A stretch of DNA of 64,000 bases from assembly GCF_900182705.1 (NCBI RefSeq), contig NZ_FXTP01000002.1, positions 1-64,000 on the forward strand, in the 5' to 3' direction. Made by a program: the position numbers and the translations under genes. Under the pieces are notes generated by a model that did no database searches, had not been told where the DNA came from, and worked only from the letters and a program-made list of their open reading frames with translations. Of the stretch, positions 17,107-26,433 are shown piece by piece. The DNA comes from Gracilimonas mengyeensis (GTDB lineage: Bacteria > Bacteroidota > Rhodothermia > Balneolales > Balneolaceae). Each line of letters begins with the position of its first letter. Position 1 is the stretch's first letter.

Positions 17107-18441
17107 TTATCCCGCTTCTTTTAACTCCCCAAAATTCACATCCAGCATATCACTTAGTATTTCTTTGCTTTTGGAGGTGTCGATATGTGCGCCCATTTTC
17201 ATCAGCAAGTTGTAGAGGCCGAGGTGTACGCGGGTGGTATAAAGGAAATGCTGCGATCCGCGGGGTTCATTCCCGATGGGCGCATCTTTGGTATAGTGCT
17301 TGATGGAATTCCGGTAGTCTTTATCCCCGAAATCAAAAAATTCGTGCTTGTAAGGTTCGGCGAAAGTCATCCCGTAATTGCGGGCAAAATTGAAATAGCG
17401 TTCTTCGTGTTCGGGATTATCTGCATTGGGTTTGATGACATTTAGCTTTTTATAGAGTTCCCGAATAGCTTCTTCATCATCAGCAAGATGTGTAGGTAAC
17501 AGCCGGAGGTAATTCATGAAAAACTCTTCAGGGAATTTCTTCACGCAACCAAAATCAATCACGCCTAATTTATCATCATAAGTGAAAAGGAAATTCCCCG
17601 GATGCGTATCGGCATGCACAAAATCCATGTCTTTTATCTGCTCATGGAAAAAATCCCATAGCAGCTGGCCAAAATGATTCCGCTGTTCCTGGCTTGGATC
17701 TTCCTTGAGGAATTCCCCGAGGTGCCGTCCCTCCAAATAAGTCATGCACAGCACTTTATCGGTTGAGTATTCTTCCACCCATTCAGGAATGACAATATTC
17801 AAGCCGCCAAAACGCTCCCGGAACAGGTCAATCTGTTTGCCTTCTTTCTGATAATCTGTTTCATCCAGCAGCGTTTGTTTCACTTCATCGAAATAGGGGT
17901 CAATGTCAGCGCCTTTCTTTACGATGCGCTTCATTAATATCTTGGCAAGGCCCAGATCCGAGTCAATGGTTTCCCGTACGTTGGGATATTGAATTTTGAT
18001 AGCCACTTTGCGGCCGTCTTTCAACTCGGCTTTATGTACCTGGCCAATGGAGGCGGCTGCAAATGCTTCCGATTCAAAACTGGCAAACAGCTGCTCCGGG
18101 TATTTCCCCAACTCACGTTTTATGATAGACCGAACCAGTGCCTTGTTGATAGGTGGTACCGAGTATTGGGCCTGACTCATCACTTCGGCGAACTCTTCAG
18201 GCAAAAAACCCTGGTCCATGCTCATGCCCTGGGCAATTTTCAGGGCCGTGCCACGCAGTTTGGTAAATTCCTGGAATACCTGTTTTGCGTTTTCAGCATG
18301 AAAATTACCGTCACCGGAGTCGTCCTCTTTACCGGACTTTTTACGCAGGTAGCGTTTGGCATAGTTGGTTCCAACTTTTAATCCGGTTTTAGCGATACGG
18401 GTTCCTCGTTCAAACTTTGAGGAAGGAAAATCATTACTCAT
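17107..18441 (-). CDS. AarF/ABC1/UbiB-family kinase-like protein
   Basis: Atypical protein-kinase-like ATPase of the ABC1/ADCK/UbiB family, linked to ubiquinone or other isoprenoid-lipid metabolism. 444 residues. The family KxGQ motif appears as LKIAQGMSMD near residue 66. Ala-rich loop and lysine motifs are in AAASIGQVHKAEL and VAIKIQYPN. The catalytic loop is DFVHADTHPGNFLF, and the metal-binding motif VIDFGCVKKF. No C-terminal TM helices are evident. It lies 69 bp downstream of a TetR-like regulator on the same strand, an arrangement I associate with Bacteroidota. Confidence 0.88.
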   Translation of the reverse strand: MSNDFPSSKFERGTRIAKTGLKVGTNYAKRYLRKKSGKEDDSGDGNFHAENAKQVFQEFTKLRGTALKIAQGMSMDQGFLPEEFAEVMSQAQYSVPPINKALVRSIIKRELGKYPEQLFASFESEAFAAASIGQVHKAELKDGRKVAIKIQYPNVRETIDSDLGLAKILMKRIVKKGADIDPYFDEVKQTLLDETDYQKEGKQIDLFRERFGGLNIVIPEWVEEYSTDKVLCMTYLEGRHLGEFLKEDPSQEQRNHFGQLLWDFFHEQIKDMDFVHADTHPGNFLFTYDDKLGVIDFGCVKKFPEEFFMNYLRLLPTHLADDEEAIRELYKKLNVIKPNADNPEHEERYFNFARNYGMTFAEPYKHEFFDFGDKDYRNSIKHYTKDAPIGNEPRGSQHFLYTTRVHLGLYNLLMKMGAHIDTSKSKEILSDMLDVNFGELKEAG

Positions 18442-18447
18442 AGGGAA

Positions 18448-18495
18448 ATGTTGAATTGTGAATGTTGAATGCGAAATGATTCATTAAGTATTCAA
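18448..18495. repeat. TTGAATN heptamer array
   Basis: In the 69-bp gap between the TetR-like gene and the AarF gene, units of the form TTGAATN or TGTGAAT recur at 7-bp spacing (18450-18471), with an inverted partial copy (TATTCAACA) at 18489-18497. It belongs to the same family as arrays near 55.7, 57.4, 60.9 and 62.2 kb. Confidence 0.6.
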
Positions 18496-18510
18496 CAGGA
18501 AATATGTAGA

Positions 18511-19266
18511 TTATTCAGAGGTTTTATCGCTGTCATTATCACTTTCTTCCTCATCTTCGTCTTCGATATCAACGTTTACTTCTGGCTCGTCCTCAAACCA
18601 GCTGGCCACCCAGTTGTTGAGGTCTTCCACCTGTTGTTTAAAACCAGAAGTGTTTAACAGGTATTTGGCCAGGTCAAATCCCTTATCAGCAATTTTGGAA
18701 TAAACCAGTTCTTGGATAAAACCGGTTATTTTATCGGTCAGGGCCCACGTGCGTGCTTTTTGTTCGCTATCGTCCTCTATCCAAAATTTTACCAGCAGCA
18801 AGTATTGGGTTTTGAGAAACCCATAAAACAGATAACCCATAAACATGGATGCACTGGTAGAAATTCGATTATCCTGCTCAAAAAAGTCTTTAAAAAGTTC
18901 TTTTAACTGGCGGTGAAAATCCCTGCCGGCTCCCGGACTGCAGGCAAACTTCTCAAATGTTTTCTGAACGAAAGCCTGCTTCTCCTCCATCATATCGAAT
19001 AGCGTGAAGATGAAATTGGAGAGTTTTTCGCTGATGGTGTAAGATGCAAAATCATCGATCTCACCAATCATAGCCCGGTAGCGAATAATTAATGCAGGAT
19101 AGTAGAATTCAAGAATAGCCTTCTTGCTCGGGAAAAGAGCATAAATTTCAGAAGCAGTCTTTCCGGTAGCATTCACCAGATTTGGCATACTGTAAGCATC
19201 ATCCAAATACAGGGTAATGGCCGCTTCGCAAATCTCAATTTTGGTATTAAAAGTTTCAGTGTCCAT
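18511..19266 (-). CDS. TetR-like transcriptional regulator
   Basis: The N terminus resembles a TetR helix-turn-helix: IEICEAAITLYLDDAYSMPNL, then TGKTASEIYALFPSKKAILEFYY, where the F-P-S-K-x-A-I-L segment is typical of HTH helix 4. The rest is helical and would be the ligand/dimer domain. The C-terminal tail is very acidic (EDEDEEESDNDSD). I take ATG at 19266 as the start rather than TTG at 19272. It probably controls or accompanies the AarF gene 69 bp downstream. Ligand unknown. Confidence 0.75.
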   Translation of the reverse strand: MDTETFNTKIEICEAAITLYLDDAYSMPNLVNATGKTASEIYALFPSKKAILEFYYPALIIRYRAMIGEIDDFASYTISEKLSNFIFTLFDMMEEKQAFVQKTFEKFACSPGAGRDFHRQLKELFKDFFEQDNRISTSASMFMGYLFYGFLKTQYLLLVKFWIEDDSEQKARTWALTDKITGFIQELVYSKIADKGFDLAKYLLNTSGFKQQVEDLNNWVASWFEDEPEVNVDIEDEDEEESDNDSDKTSE

Positions 19267-19445
19267 AAACAAGCTCTGTTTTATCCATTAAACATTTGAA
19301 CAGAATGTTCAGTTCGCGTTGATTAGATAAAAGTTACAGTAATCTTAAAAATGGAGAGATAGCGAAGCCCTATTTAAACCTGGGTTGATGAGTTGGTACA
19401 CTTCTCCCATATCTAACTCCGAAGATCCCAAATGCTTAGCTAAGA

Positions 19446-19655
19446 TCAGTTAAATATTCTTCCAAAAATTCGTTGAAACGCACTCTTATTCAGAGCAGCG
19501 TTTTTTTTACGAGCCTTGGCCTGTTCTCTTGCCGTACATTTTTGACATAGTAATCTCTTGGTATCCTCGATGGTTACTTCTTGAACTTTAACTTCATAAT
19601 TACCAATTGGGTGCTTTTTGCCTTCTTCAGCCATACACCTTTCACAACGTATCAT
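19446..19655 (-). CDS. Small two-CxxC zinc-ribbon-like protein
   Basis: A 69-residue protein with CERC at residues 4-7 and CQKC at residues 37-40, the spacing of a small zinc ribbon, followed by a strongly basic tail (REQAKARKKNAALNK). This suggests a nucleic-acid-binding or ribosome-associated role, but I do not recognise the family. ATG at 19655. It stands alone, 180 bp from the TetR-like gene. Confidence 0.6.
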   Translation of the reverse strand: MIRCERCMAEEGKKHPIGNYEVKVQEVTIEDTKRLLCQKCTAREQAKARKKNAALNKSAFQRIFGRIFN

Positions 19656-20011
19656 AACCTCATTACCTTAGTAGTTGGTTAAATACCCAAACCGTATTTT
19701 ATCGTACCTAATAATATGTATACCAATTTAATTTAATATTGACCAAATGCGAATTAAGAAATTTTTATAGTTTATCTTTAAGCACATGTTTTGCAGGGTG
19801 AAAAGAGCTTGATTTAACTGTATGGCTCGCAAGACTTAATTGCTATAATTAATTGGTAAATTTTAACCTAAAAAGCATGTTTTTTTGAGGTCGTTTTATC
19901 TAAAGAAGGACACTTTTTAAATTTGAATGTTACCGGCTATTTGATAGGTGAAAAACGAATGCTGTGCCGGTAAAATTTGGTTTTAAAGAAAATTAATAAC
20001 CACAGGTAATC
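19656..20011. other. 356-bp A+T-rich intergenic region with one stem
   Basis: No ORF or RNA gene was recognised. Close to the epimerase start there is a perfect 8-bp inverted repeat TTACCGGC (19930-19937) and GCCGGTAA (19966-19973) with a 28-nt loop; it could be a 5'-UTR hairpin or an operator. The region presumably carries divergent promoters, but no clear -33/-7 pair could be assigned. Confidence 0.45.
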
Positions 20012-20908
20012 ATGAATATTTTAATTAGTGGCGGAACCGGATTTATAGGACAAGAACTAAGGACGCTCTTGCTAAAACAGGGACATGATTTGGTGATTTT
20101 GACTCGGAGTCCGGAAAAATATAAAGATGAAAGTGCCAAGAACCAGCGATTCGTAAGTTGGGATGATAACTTGCCGGGCCTGATGAATGACGTTGATGCC
20201 GTGGTAAATCTTGCAGGAGAAAATATATTTGCCCTGCGCTGGACCCCGGAAAAGAAAGAACGGATTTTAAACAGCCGAATTAAAACCACCCGTACATTGG
20301 TAGAGGCAATGAAAGAAGCCGGGGATAAGCCTGTGGCATTTGTTTCCTCTTCCGGAGCTAATGTATACGGAGATCGCGGAGATGAAGTATTGGATGAAAA
20401 TGAACCGCCAGCAGATGACTTTTTAGCGGATGTGTGTATCCAATGGGAACAAGAAGCAGAAAAAGCCACCGAGTTTGGAGTTCGGGTTGCTAACCCCAGA
20501 ACTGGGGTCGTACTTGAAAAAGAAGGCGGTGCCCTCGAAAAAATGTTGCTTCCATTTAGGATGGGAGTAGGTGGTCCCATCGGACCGGGCACCCAGTATA
20601 TGAGCTGGATTCACCGAACAGATTTATGTCGCAGTATTATTTTTGCAATCGAAAACGAAGAAATGCAAGGGCCCTACAATGCCTGTGCGCCAAACCCGGT
20701 TACGATGAATGAGTTTTCAAAGACTTTAGCAGCAACACTGAACAGACCGGCTATATTTAAAGTACCTGAGTTTATCATTGAAACAGCCCTGGGAGAAGTG
20801 TCCAAGTTGGTGATTGACAGCGTACGGATGCAGCCCAAAAAGCTACAGGTAGCGGGATTTGATTTCCAGTTTGAAGAATTGGAAGAAGCACTTGCAGACA
20901 TTGTATGA
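20012..20908 (+). CDS. TIGR01777-type NAD-dependent epimerase/dehydratase (YfcH/SulA-like)
   Basis: Extended SDR of 298 residues. The N-terminal cofactor motif is SGGTGFIGQEL at residues 6-16. Other family marks are VVNLAGENIF near 70, SSSGANVYG near 115 and NPRTGVVLEKEGGALEKM. The C-terminal helical part (about 245-298) corresponds to the DUF1731 tail, with KVPEFIIETALGE and QPKKLQVAGFDFQF. In cyanobacteria and plants this family is tied to cell division or chlorophyll metabolism; its role here is unknown. Confidence 0.88.
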   Translation: MNILISGGTGFIGQELRTLLLKQGHDLVILTRSPEKYKDESAKNQRFVSWDDNLPGLMNDVDAVVNLAGENIFALRWTPEKKERILNSRIKTTRTLVEAMKEAGDKPVAFVSSSGANVYGDRGDEVLDENEPPADDFLADVCIQWEQEAEKATEFGVRVANPRTGVVLEKEGGALEKMLLPFRMGVGGPIGPGTQYMSWIHRTDLCRSIIFAIENEEMQGPYNACAPNPVTMNEFSKTLAATLNRPAIFKVPEFIIETALGEVSKLVIDSVRMQPKKLQVAGFDFQFEELEEALADIV

Positions 20909-20968
20909 GCCAACATGAAGGACTTAACTAAAGCTATTTAATGCGGCCTCACGATTGGTGCTGCTGTT

Positions 20969-23605
20969 CTAATCTACGGCTTGATTGATGGTCCAGCAGC
21001 GCAGTCCTTCTCGGGTTTGGGCAATCAGTTCCATTTTTCCATCGCTGTTTAAGTCGGTTACTACCGGATATTTCATTCCAGAAGTAGGAAGGTTAAATAG
21101 TCGTTTTTCGGTTAGGACCTCCCAGGCAAAAAGACGTCCGAATTCTGCTAAAGCAATCACTTCTTTATCGTCGTCCTGGTTTAAGTCTATGATAATTGGA
21201 TTGAGTGAGGAAGAGGATGGCTGCCCAAGACTTTGTGTAAAGCGCAACTGTCCATCTTTGTTAAACACAAAAACGGACCCATTTACACTTTGTGTTGTGA
21301 TTACATCTTCACGGATAAACCCAGTTGAATCTTGTAGCAGCACTTCGGGCTGGAAAGAAAGGGTTGAAAGCTCATCATTGGAAGCGTAAAGCGCATGAAT
21401 AGAAATGGAGTCTGTTCCAATGGGGGTTGCGTATTCGGCACTGAAATAAGGCTCGGTGCCAATAGAATATAAACGGCCGTCAGCACCGCTGCCCAGTACC
21501 TGATTTTCCCTAACTATGGGAGAGTCGGTGAACCGGGTATTCACAAATTGAGGAAAACCTCCTCGTACAGCTCCACTTCGTAACCAGCTGTGCAATGTAT
21601 TTTCAGAATAAGCCCAAACCGACCAGATTTCATTTTGTATTTTAAATACGGGCTGAGAGGTAATAACCGTGTTAGTATTTTGAGGCCATCCTCTTACGTT
21701 TTCTCCACGGGCATCCAGTACATGCAGCTTTCGGTCTTCGGTGGCAGTTACAATTTCAGGAACTCCGTTCCGAAGCACATCGGTAACCAGTATCGGGGCA
21801 GAAATGGTTTCGCCAAGTTCAATAGGGAAGCGTGGAAGCAGGTCTCCGTTTTGGTTCCAGGCAAAAATCTGGGAACCGGCTCCCAGCAATACAATTCGTT
21901 CGCCGTTGCCGTACCAGTCATATAAAACCGGGCTTCCGACTGGAGTGAGTCCCTCTGTTGAAGTTTGCATGGCAATGGTTCCATCAGAGGCCAATGCCAA
22001 TACCCGGCCTTCATTGGTAGCAAAAACCACTTCATCTGCAATGCTACCCACTAAATCTCCAAATACCGGTTTGCCACTTAACTCAAAATCGGAAAGCGGC
22101 ATGACCCACAACTCTTCATAGGGCAACTCCGAACTAGAGTCGGTATGGGTATTCAGGGTCACATCCACTGTTTGTTGGCCTGCAACAAAGTGCATACTCA
22201 AAATATCAAAACGGTTTAGCAAGCCGGCTGAATTATTATCGGGCTTTAGATATGGGGCTATAAACTGGCTGAAATTATCAGCATACGACCATACAAAGCC
22301 ACTGACTTCGGCCGGAAGGGATCTTCGTACTTTTGAATAAGTTTCATCGTAATAAATAACCCGGCGCCGGATGCGGTCTGAATTCACACTTTCAGCCAAG
22401 CCTTTCCGCTTCGCCATCACCAATACGTTATTGGAGAAATCGAGATAGAAATCGCGGAGTGTTGCCATTTCAGAGCCCACGAGAGTAGCCATTACGGCGC
22501 TGTTCACATGGTAACTATCTTCTTGTTTTGAGATAAGTCCTTTTTCTACAAAAGCGTCCAGTTGCTGCTGTACGGCATCAATGTTATTCATTTTGCGAAG
22601 GAACAGATACTCGCCACTGGCCAATAAGCCTGATTCTGAGAATGCCTGAAAAGCAAACTCAGTATCCAATGCACCGGCCATAGATTGATAGGTATCCAAA
22701 TCATTGAGAAACAAAGAATCCAGGGGAGAAATGATACTGTCGGCCGGGGTGGTTGGGATGGATGCAGGGGGCAGACGGAGCAGGGCAAAGGCAGCCGCAT
22801 TACTGGCAATGTGTCGGTCTAATGTAAGAGGTTTGTTTTCATAGGAGATGGCATCCGTCAAAACAGAGTGCCGGTTTTCTGTGAGTGGCATGCGTCCGGT
22901 TGCTTGAAATTCATTCAAAGAATCAGATCTGCTACTGATGCGCAGTGAAAAAGGGATGGTGCCATCAAATTTACCAATCACGGAAGGGCGATGAGTCACA
23001 GCCGCAAATTGTTCAACCCAGCGGTCAAGCTTTGGAGTATTTACAATAAGGGTTCCTGGCTGCGGTGTTTGTTGTAGCGCAATAGGATTGAACTCTCCAT
23101 TAACGGTTCGCAAAGCATTCTCAACAACCAGGCTGGATTTTGAGATTACGATCCAATTTTGAATTTGAGCGGCATAAATATTGGTTCGGGCCCGGTGCAA
23201 TTTATGGATGACATGGCCCTGGAAGTCATAGTTGTTTTGAGTGAAAGACTGGTAAAAGGCCGATGCCCAGCTATCCAAACTTTGTCCATCCGTTTCTGCT
23301 ATCCATAAGAAATCAGATTCTACAGAGGTTGACGGCACCAAAGCCAATGCTTTTAATTGAAGCTGGCCGGATAATTCTCCACCCAGTTCTGTAATTTGTT
23401 GCATGGGGGCGGCAGAAAGTTCATTCAGATAGGGGAAATAGTTGGTGCTGGCTATATCCTGTACATTTAGTCCTGCTTCGGGAACAAATACGAAGGAAGA
23501 TTGTTCAGGTATCAGTTCGTTCCAGCTGCTATTGGATGAGGAAGAACAAGCGGTGAGAGATACTGCAATAAAACATGAAATTAATAGCTGGAGGATGCGT
23601 TGCAT
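20969..23605 (-). CDS. Large lipoprotein with C-terminal beta-propeller repeats
   Basis: 878 residues, unrecognised as a whole. The signal ends in a lipobox (SLTAC, Cys20) followed by a Ser-rich linker, so it is lipid-anchored. Residues about 30-520 are helical/beta and begin with IPEQSSFVFVPEAG; this recalls DUF3352-type proteins, a weak resemblance. Residues about 540-878 hold repeated beta-propeller blades with the pattern D-x-x-x-x-G-x-x-E-(I/L)-(V/I), for example DVLRNGVPEIVTA, DLNQDDDKEVIAL and DLNSDGKMELIAQ, as in FG-GAP/VCBS repeats. It is divergent from the BatA-domain gene across a 104-bp gap. Confidence 0.72.
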   Translation of the reverse strand: MQRILQLLISCFIAVSLTACSSSSNSSWNELIPEQSSFVFVPEAGLNVQDIASTNYFPYLNELSAAPMQQITELGGELSGQLQLKALALVPSTSVESDFLWIAETDGQSLDSWASAFYQSFTQNNYDFQGHVIHKLHRARTNIYAAQIQNWIVISKSSLVVENALRTVNGEFNPIALQQTPQPGTLIVNTPKLDRWVEQFAAVTHRPSVIGKFDGTIPFSLRISSRSDSLNEFQATGRMPLTENRHSVLTDAISYENKPLTLDRHIASNAAAFALLRLPPASIPTTPADSIISPLDSLFLNDLDTYQSMAGALDTEFAFQAFSESGLLASGEYLFLRKMNNIDAVQQQLDAFVEKGLISKQEDSYHVNSAVMATLVGSEMATLRDFYLDFSNNVLVMAKRKGLAESVNSDRIRRRVIYYDETYSKVRRSLPAEVSGFVWSYADNFSQFIAPYLKPDNNSAGLLNRFDILSMHFVAGQQTVDVTLNTHTDSSSELPYEELWVMPLSDFELSGKPVFGDLVGSIADEVVFATNEGRVLALASDGTIAMQTSTEGLTPVGSPVLYDWYGNGERIVLLGAGSQIFAWNQNGDLLPRFPIELGETISAPILVTDVLRNGVPEIVTATEDRKLHVLDARGENVRGWPQNTNTVITSQPVFKIQNEIWSVWAYSENTLHSWLRSGAVRGGFPQFVNTRFTDSPIVRENQVLGSGADGRLYSIGTEPYFSAEYATPIGTDSISIHALYASNDELSTLSFQPEVLLQDSTGFIREDVITTQSVNGSVFVFNKDGQLRFTQSLGQPSSSSLNPIIIDLNQDDDKEVIALAEFGRLFAWEVLTEKRLFNLPTSGMKYPVVTDLNSDGKMELIAQTREGLRCWTINQAVD

Positions 23606-23709
23606 TAAATACAGATACTGTGAAGTTTATTTTATAGGTTATACAAGCTAAGTGCCGGAGCTCCTAAAAGTTCCGGATCAAAATAAAGGTAACATTTTTT
23701 AAGCGCTAA

Positions 23710-25818
23710 ATGAGTTTTCTAAACCCTCTTTTTTTAATGGCCCTTGTTGCGGTGGGACTTCCCCTGCTCATCCATTTGCTAAACCTACGACGTCCGCAAA
23801 AGGTGGCTTTTTCAACTTTGGCTTTTTTTCGGGATTTAAAGAATACTACCATCCGGCGTATTCGCATAAAAAGATACCTTCTTTTGTTGCTTCGTTTGCT
23901 GGCCATAGCCTGTTTGGCGATGGTGCTGGCGCGCCCCTTTTTGCCGCCGGGACTTACCGGAGGAGGTAACAGCCAGGCGCCAGCTCTAAACGCAGTACTT
24001 CTTGATAATAGTGTGAGCATGTCTCGGATTGGCACCCAGGGACCGCTGTTTGAGTATGCTAAAGAAATTGCTGGACGCATTAATGAAGCGGCCAAAGATG
24101 AAGACCGTTACATGCTGCAGCTCACCAATGGGGAAGCCGATTACGGAAATATCATGAATTGGGCGAATATGAAAAAAGCTTTGGAGGAAGCCGAAGTAAA
24201 ATCCGCCGGTAATTTTATGGAAAACAGGCTCACCGGTTTGCTGGAGACTATAAAGGAGGCGCCTTATGCCAATAAAAGCATCTACATATTAACGGATGCA
24301 CAGCACAGCCAACTGGCGCAGGCAGGCAGCGAGCTGGATATGGAAGGCGTCAACCTTACGGTGATCGATGTAGGTTCTGCAGAAGTCCAAAACACATCCA
24401 TTACTTCCGTAAGTACATCCACCAACATGATTGGCGTTGATATTCCCTTTACCCTCAATGTTGAAATAGCCAATCAAAGTGAGGTAGCTGCGGTTAACCA
24501 GTTTGTGTCATTAGAGTTTGAGGGGCAGGCAGCTGGACAGTATTCAGTGTCACTGGAACCCGGTGAGCGAAGAACGTATGCCTTTGAAGTGACTCCATCT
24601 CAAGTTGGGTCTGCGCGGGCTGTTGTAAGCATAGAGGGGGACGGATTTCAGCCCGACAACCAATATTTTGTGAGCTTACAGGTACCCGAAACCCGAAATG
24701 TACTTTGGGTGAGTGAACAGGAAAACAGGAGCGGATTTATTTCCTACACCGGCGCTGTGCTACAGGCAGCTGGAGAAAACGATGCCCAGCTGGATTATGA
24801 TCAAACCAACATCGAAAACTTTGATGTGGCTGACTTGTCAGCTTACGATGTGGTTTTGCTGGACGGGGTGAAAGAGATCCCGGAATATATATTCAGTCCT
24901 TTGCAAGAGTTTGTGCAAACCGGTGGAGGGGTGATGTTCTTTCCGGCTGAAGACGGAAATTTGAGAAATTACAATGACTTTTTGGGTCAATTTAATGCCG
25001 GTAGATATGTGGGCCTGCAGGGTGAATACGGCTCTTTTAACAGTGTTGCTACAGCAGACGAACTTTTGGAAGATCATCCGGCCTTTGCAGGATTATTTGA
25101 ACGCGAAGGTGAACAACAGTTGCGCTTCACGAATCCGGAAATTTATTATTACTACCGGCTGAATACCTCTTCGAATGGCACGGGGTTTAGTTTGCTGAAC
25201 ATGAATAACGGAGATCCTTTAGTGTATGAAAAACAAGTGGGACAGGGAACTTTGGTGCTCTCGGCGGCTGGTAACGACCCAGGCTGGTCCAATTTTCCGG
25301 TTAAAGCACTTTACGCCCCTTTCTACTATCGCATTTTGCTGTATTCAGCTTCATCCGACCAGGGAGGCTTTGCTGATTTTACATTGGGACAACCCTTTGC
25401 CTGGACCGGGAACGTAGACCCCGAAAGTGTGGTATTGCAGGTAGATGACGATACAATAAAACCCGGAACAGCGGTTGTATCATCAGGGGTGCGTGTAAGC
25501 TATCCGGCAGAAGAATGGACGCCGGGCTGGATTAAAATTCAGGATGATGACGGGCAAGTAATTACACTGGCTGCCAACTTATCCCAAGAAGAATCCGTGT
25601 TCACAAAAGCTGAGCAGGAAGAGGCGGAAAATTTGTTAAGTAACGAATCATTGGTTTGGGTGGATACAGCCGATATGAATGAAGAACAGCTGCAAAATGA
25701 GATTGTAGCCTCCGGATTTGGCCGGGAAATTTGGAGCTGGTTTATGTTAGCCGGATTGTTATTTTTAATAACTGAAACCCTGGTATCCATTGGGTATCGG
25801 GCAGAAACGGTAGAATGA
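23710..25818 (+). CDS. BatA-domain / VWA-like membrane protein
   Basis: 702 residues. The N terminus is the BatA signature: hydrophobic start FLNPLFLMALVAVGLPLLIH, then LNLRRP and a second TM with RYLLLLLRLLAIACLAMVLARP. A von Willebrand A-like domain follows; DNSVS (residues 99-103) fits a DxSxS metal site. A long extracytoplasmic beta region follows, and a C-terminal TM ends the chain (WFMLAGLLFLITETLVSIG). Such proteins sit near Bat/MoxR systems in Bacteroidota, but no MoxR ATPase is in the window. It starts a likely operon: the next gene is 8 bp downstream. Confidence 0.83.
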   Translation: MSFLNPLFLMALVAVGLPLLIHLLNLRRPQKVAFSTLAFFRDLKNTTIRRIRIKRYLLLLLRLLAIACLAMVLARPFLPPGLTGGGNSQAPALNAVLLDNSVSMSRIGTQGPLFEYAKEIAGRINEAAKDEDRYMLQLTNGEADYGNIMNWANMKKALEEAEVKSAGNFMENRLTGLLETIKEAPYANKSIYILTDAQHSQLAQAGSELDMEGVNLTVIDVGSAEVQNTSITSVSTSTNMIGVDIPFTLNVEIANQSEVAAVNQFVSLEFEGQAAGQYSVSLEPGERRTYAFEVTPSQVGSARAVVSIEGDGFQPDNQYFVSLQVPETRNVLWVSEQENRSGFISYTGAVLQAAGENDAQLDYDQTNIENFDVADLSAYDVVLLDGVKEIPEYIFSPLQEFVQTGGGVMFFPAEDGNLRNYNDFLGQFNAGRYVGLQGEYGSFNSVATADELLEDHPAFAGLFEREGEQQLRFTNPEIYYYYRLNTSSNGTGFSLLNMNNGDPLVYEKQVGQGTLVLSAAGNDPGWSNFPVKALYAPFYYRILLYSASSDQGGFADFTLGQPFAWTGNVDPESVVLQVDDDTIKPGTAVVSSGVRVSYPAEEWTPGWIKIQDDDGQVITLAANLSQEESVFTKAEQEEAENLLSNESLVWVDTADMNEEQLQNEIVASGFGREIWSWFMLAGLLFLITETLVSIGYRAETVE

Positions 25819-25826
25819 GGTAGGTT

Positions 25827-26411
25827 ATGGAATACTACTTATCAATATTTTTTAAAGGTGTGATTGTTTTCTTTAGTATCGCATCTACTTTATTGGCGGC
25901 CTATTCCTATCAGAATAAGTTACGCTTGCGTACGGTACGACTGAGTTGGGGAGCTGGAAAGCTGGGCGGGTACCCTCTATTTGCCACAGTATTTTTGTTG
26001 ATTATAATGGGGCTTTCCTGGGTTGTTTTATATCAGGAAGATATTTCTAGATATCCGGTGTTTTTAGCCTACATGTGGATTGGCAGCATGTGGTTTATCT
26101 CCAGCTATCTGGCGTCAAAATATTATATCACCGATTACGGCATAGTCAAGAATATCAACGAGCCCTCCCAAACCATCCCATGGTTTCAGATTATGGATTA
26201 TGTAGAACGCCCAAAAACGGATGGAGTAGAATATTTGTTTACTTATTCCGAGATGGATAAAACACTGATGGATGGTTATCAAAAAGTAAAATTCTTTGTA
26301 CCGAGGAGGCGATATTATGCAGTTAAAAAAATTGTATCTTTAAAACTCGAAAATCGCATAGAAGGACAGTACCTGCCGGATATTGACCTCAAGAGAATTC
26401 AAGAAGACTAA
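25827..26411 (+). CDS. Hypothetical membrane protein with PH-like tail
   Basis: 194 residues with three hydrophobic segments: about 8-26, 52-72 and 78-98. A soluble C-terminal part follows (YITDYGIVKNINEPSQTIPW, then KVKFFVPRRRYYAVKKIV) that looks like a bacterial PH-type or DUF5673-like fold; this is only a resemblance. It lies between the BatA-domain gene (8 bp) and hflX (22 bp), so it is probably co-transcribed with both. Confidence 0.65.
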   Translation: MEYYLSIFFKGVIVFFSIASTLLAAYSYQNKLRLRTVRLSWGAGKLGGYPLFATVFLLIIMGLSWVVLYQEDISRYPVFLAYMWIGSMWFISSYLASKYYITDYGIVKNINEPSQTIPWFQIMDYVERPKTDGVEYLFTYSEMDKTLMDGYQKVKFFVPRRRYYAVKKIVSLKLENRIEGQYLPDIDLKRIQED

Positions 26412-26433
26412 TACCTCATAAGACTTAATACAT

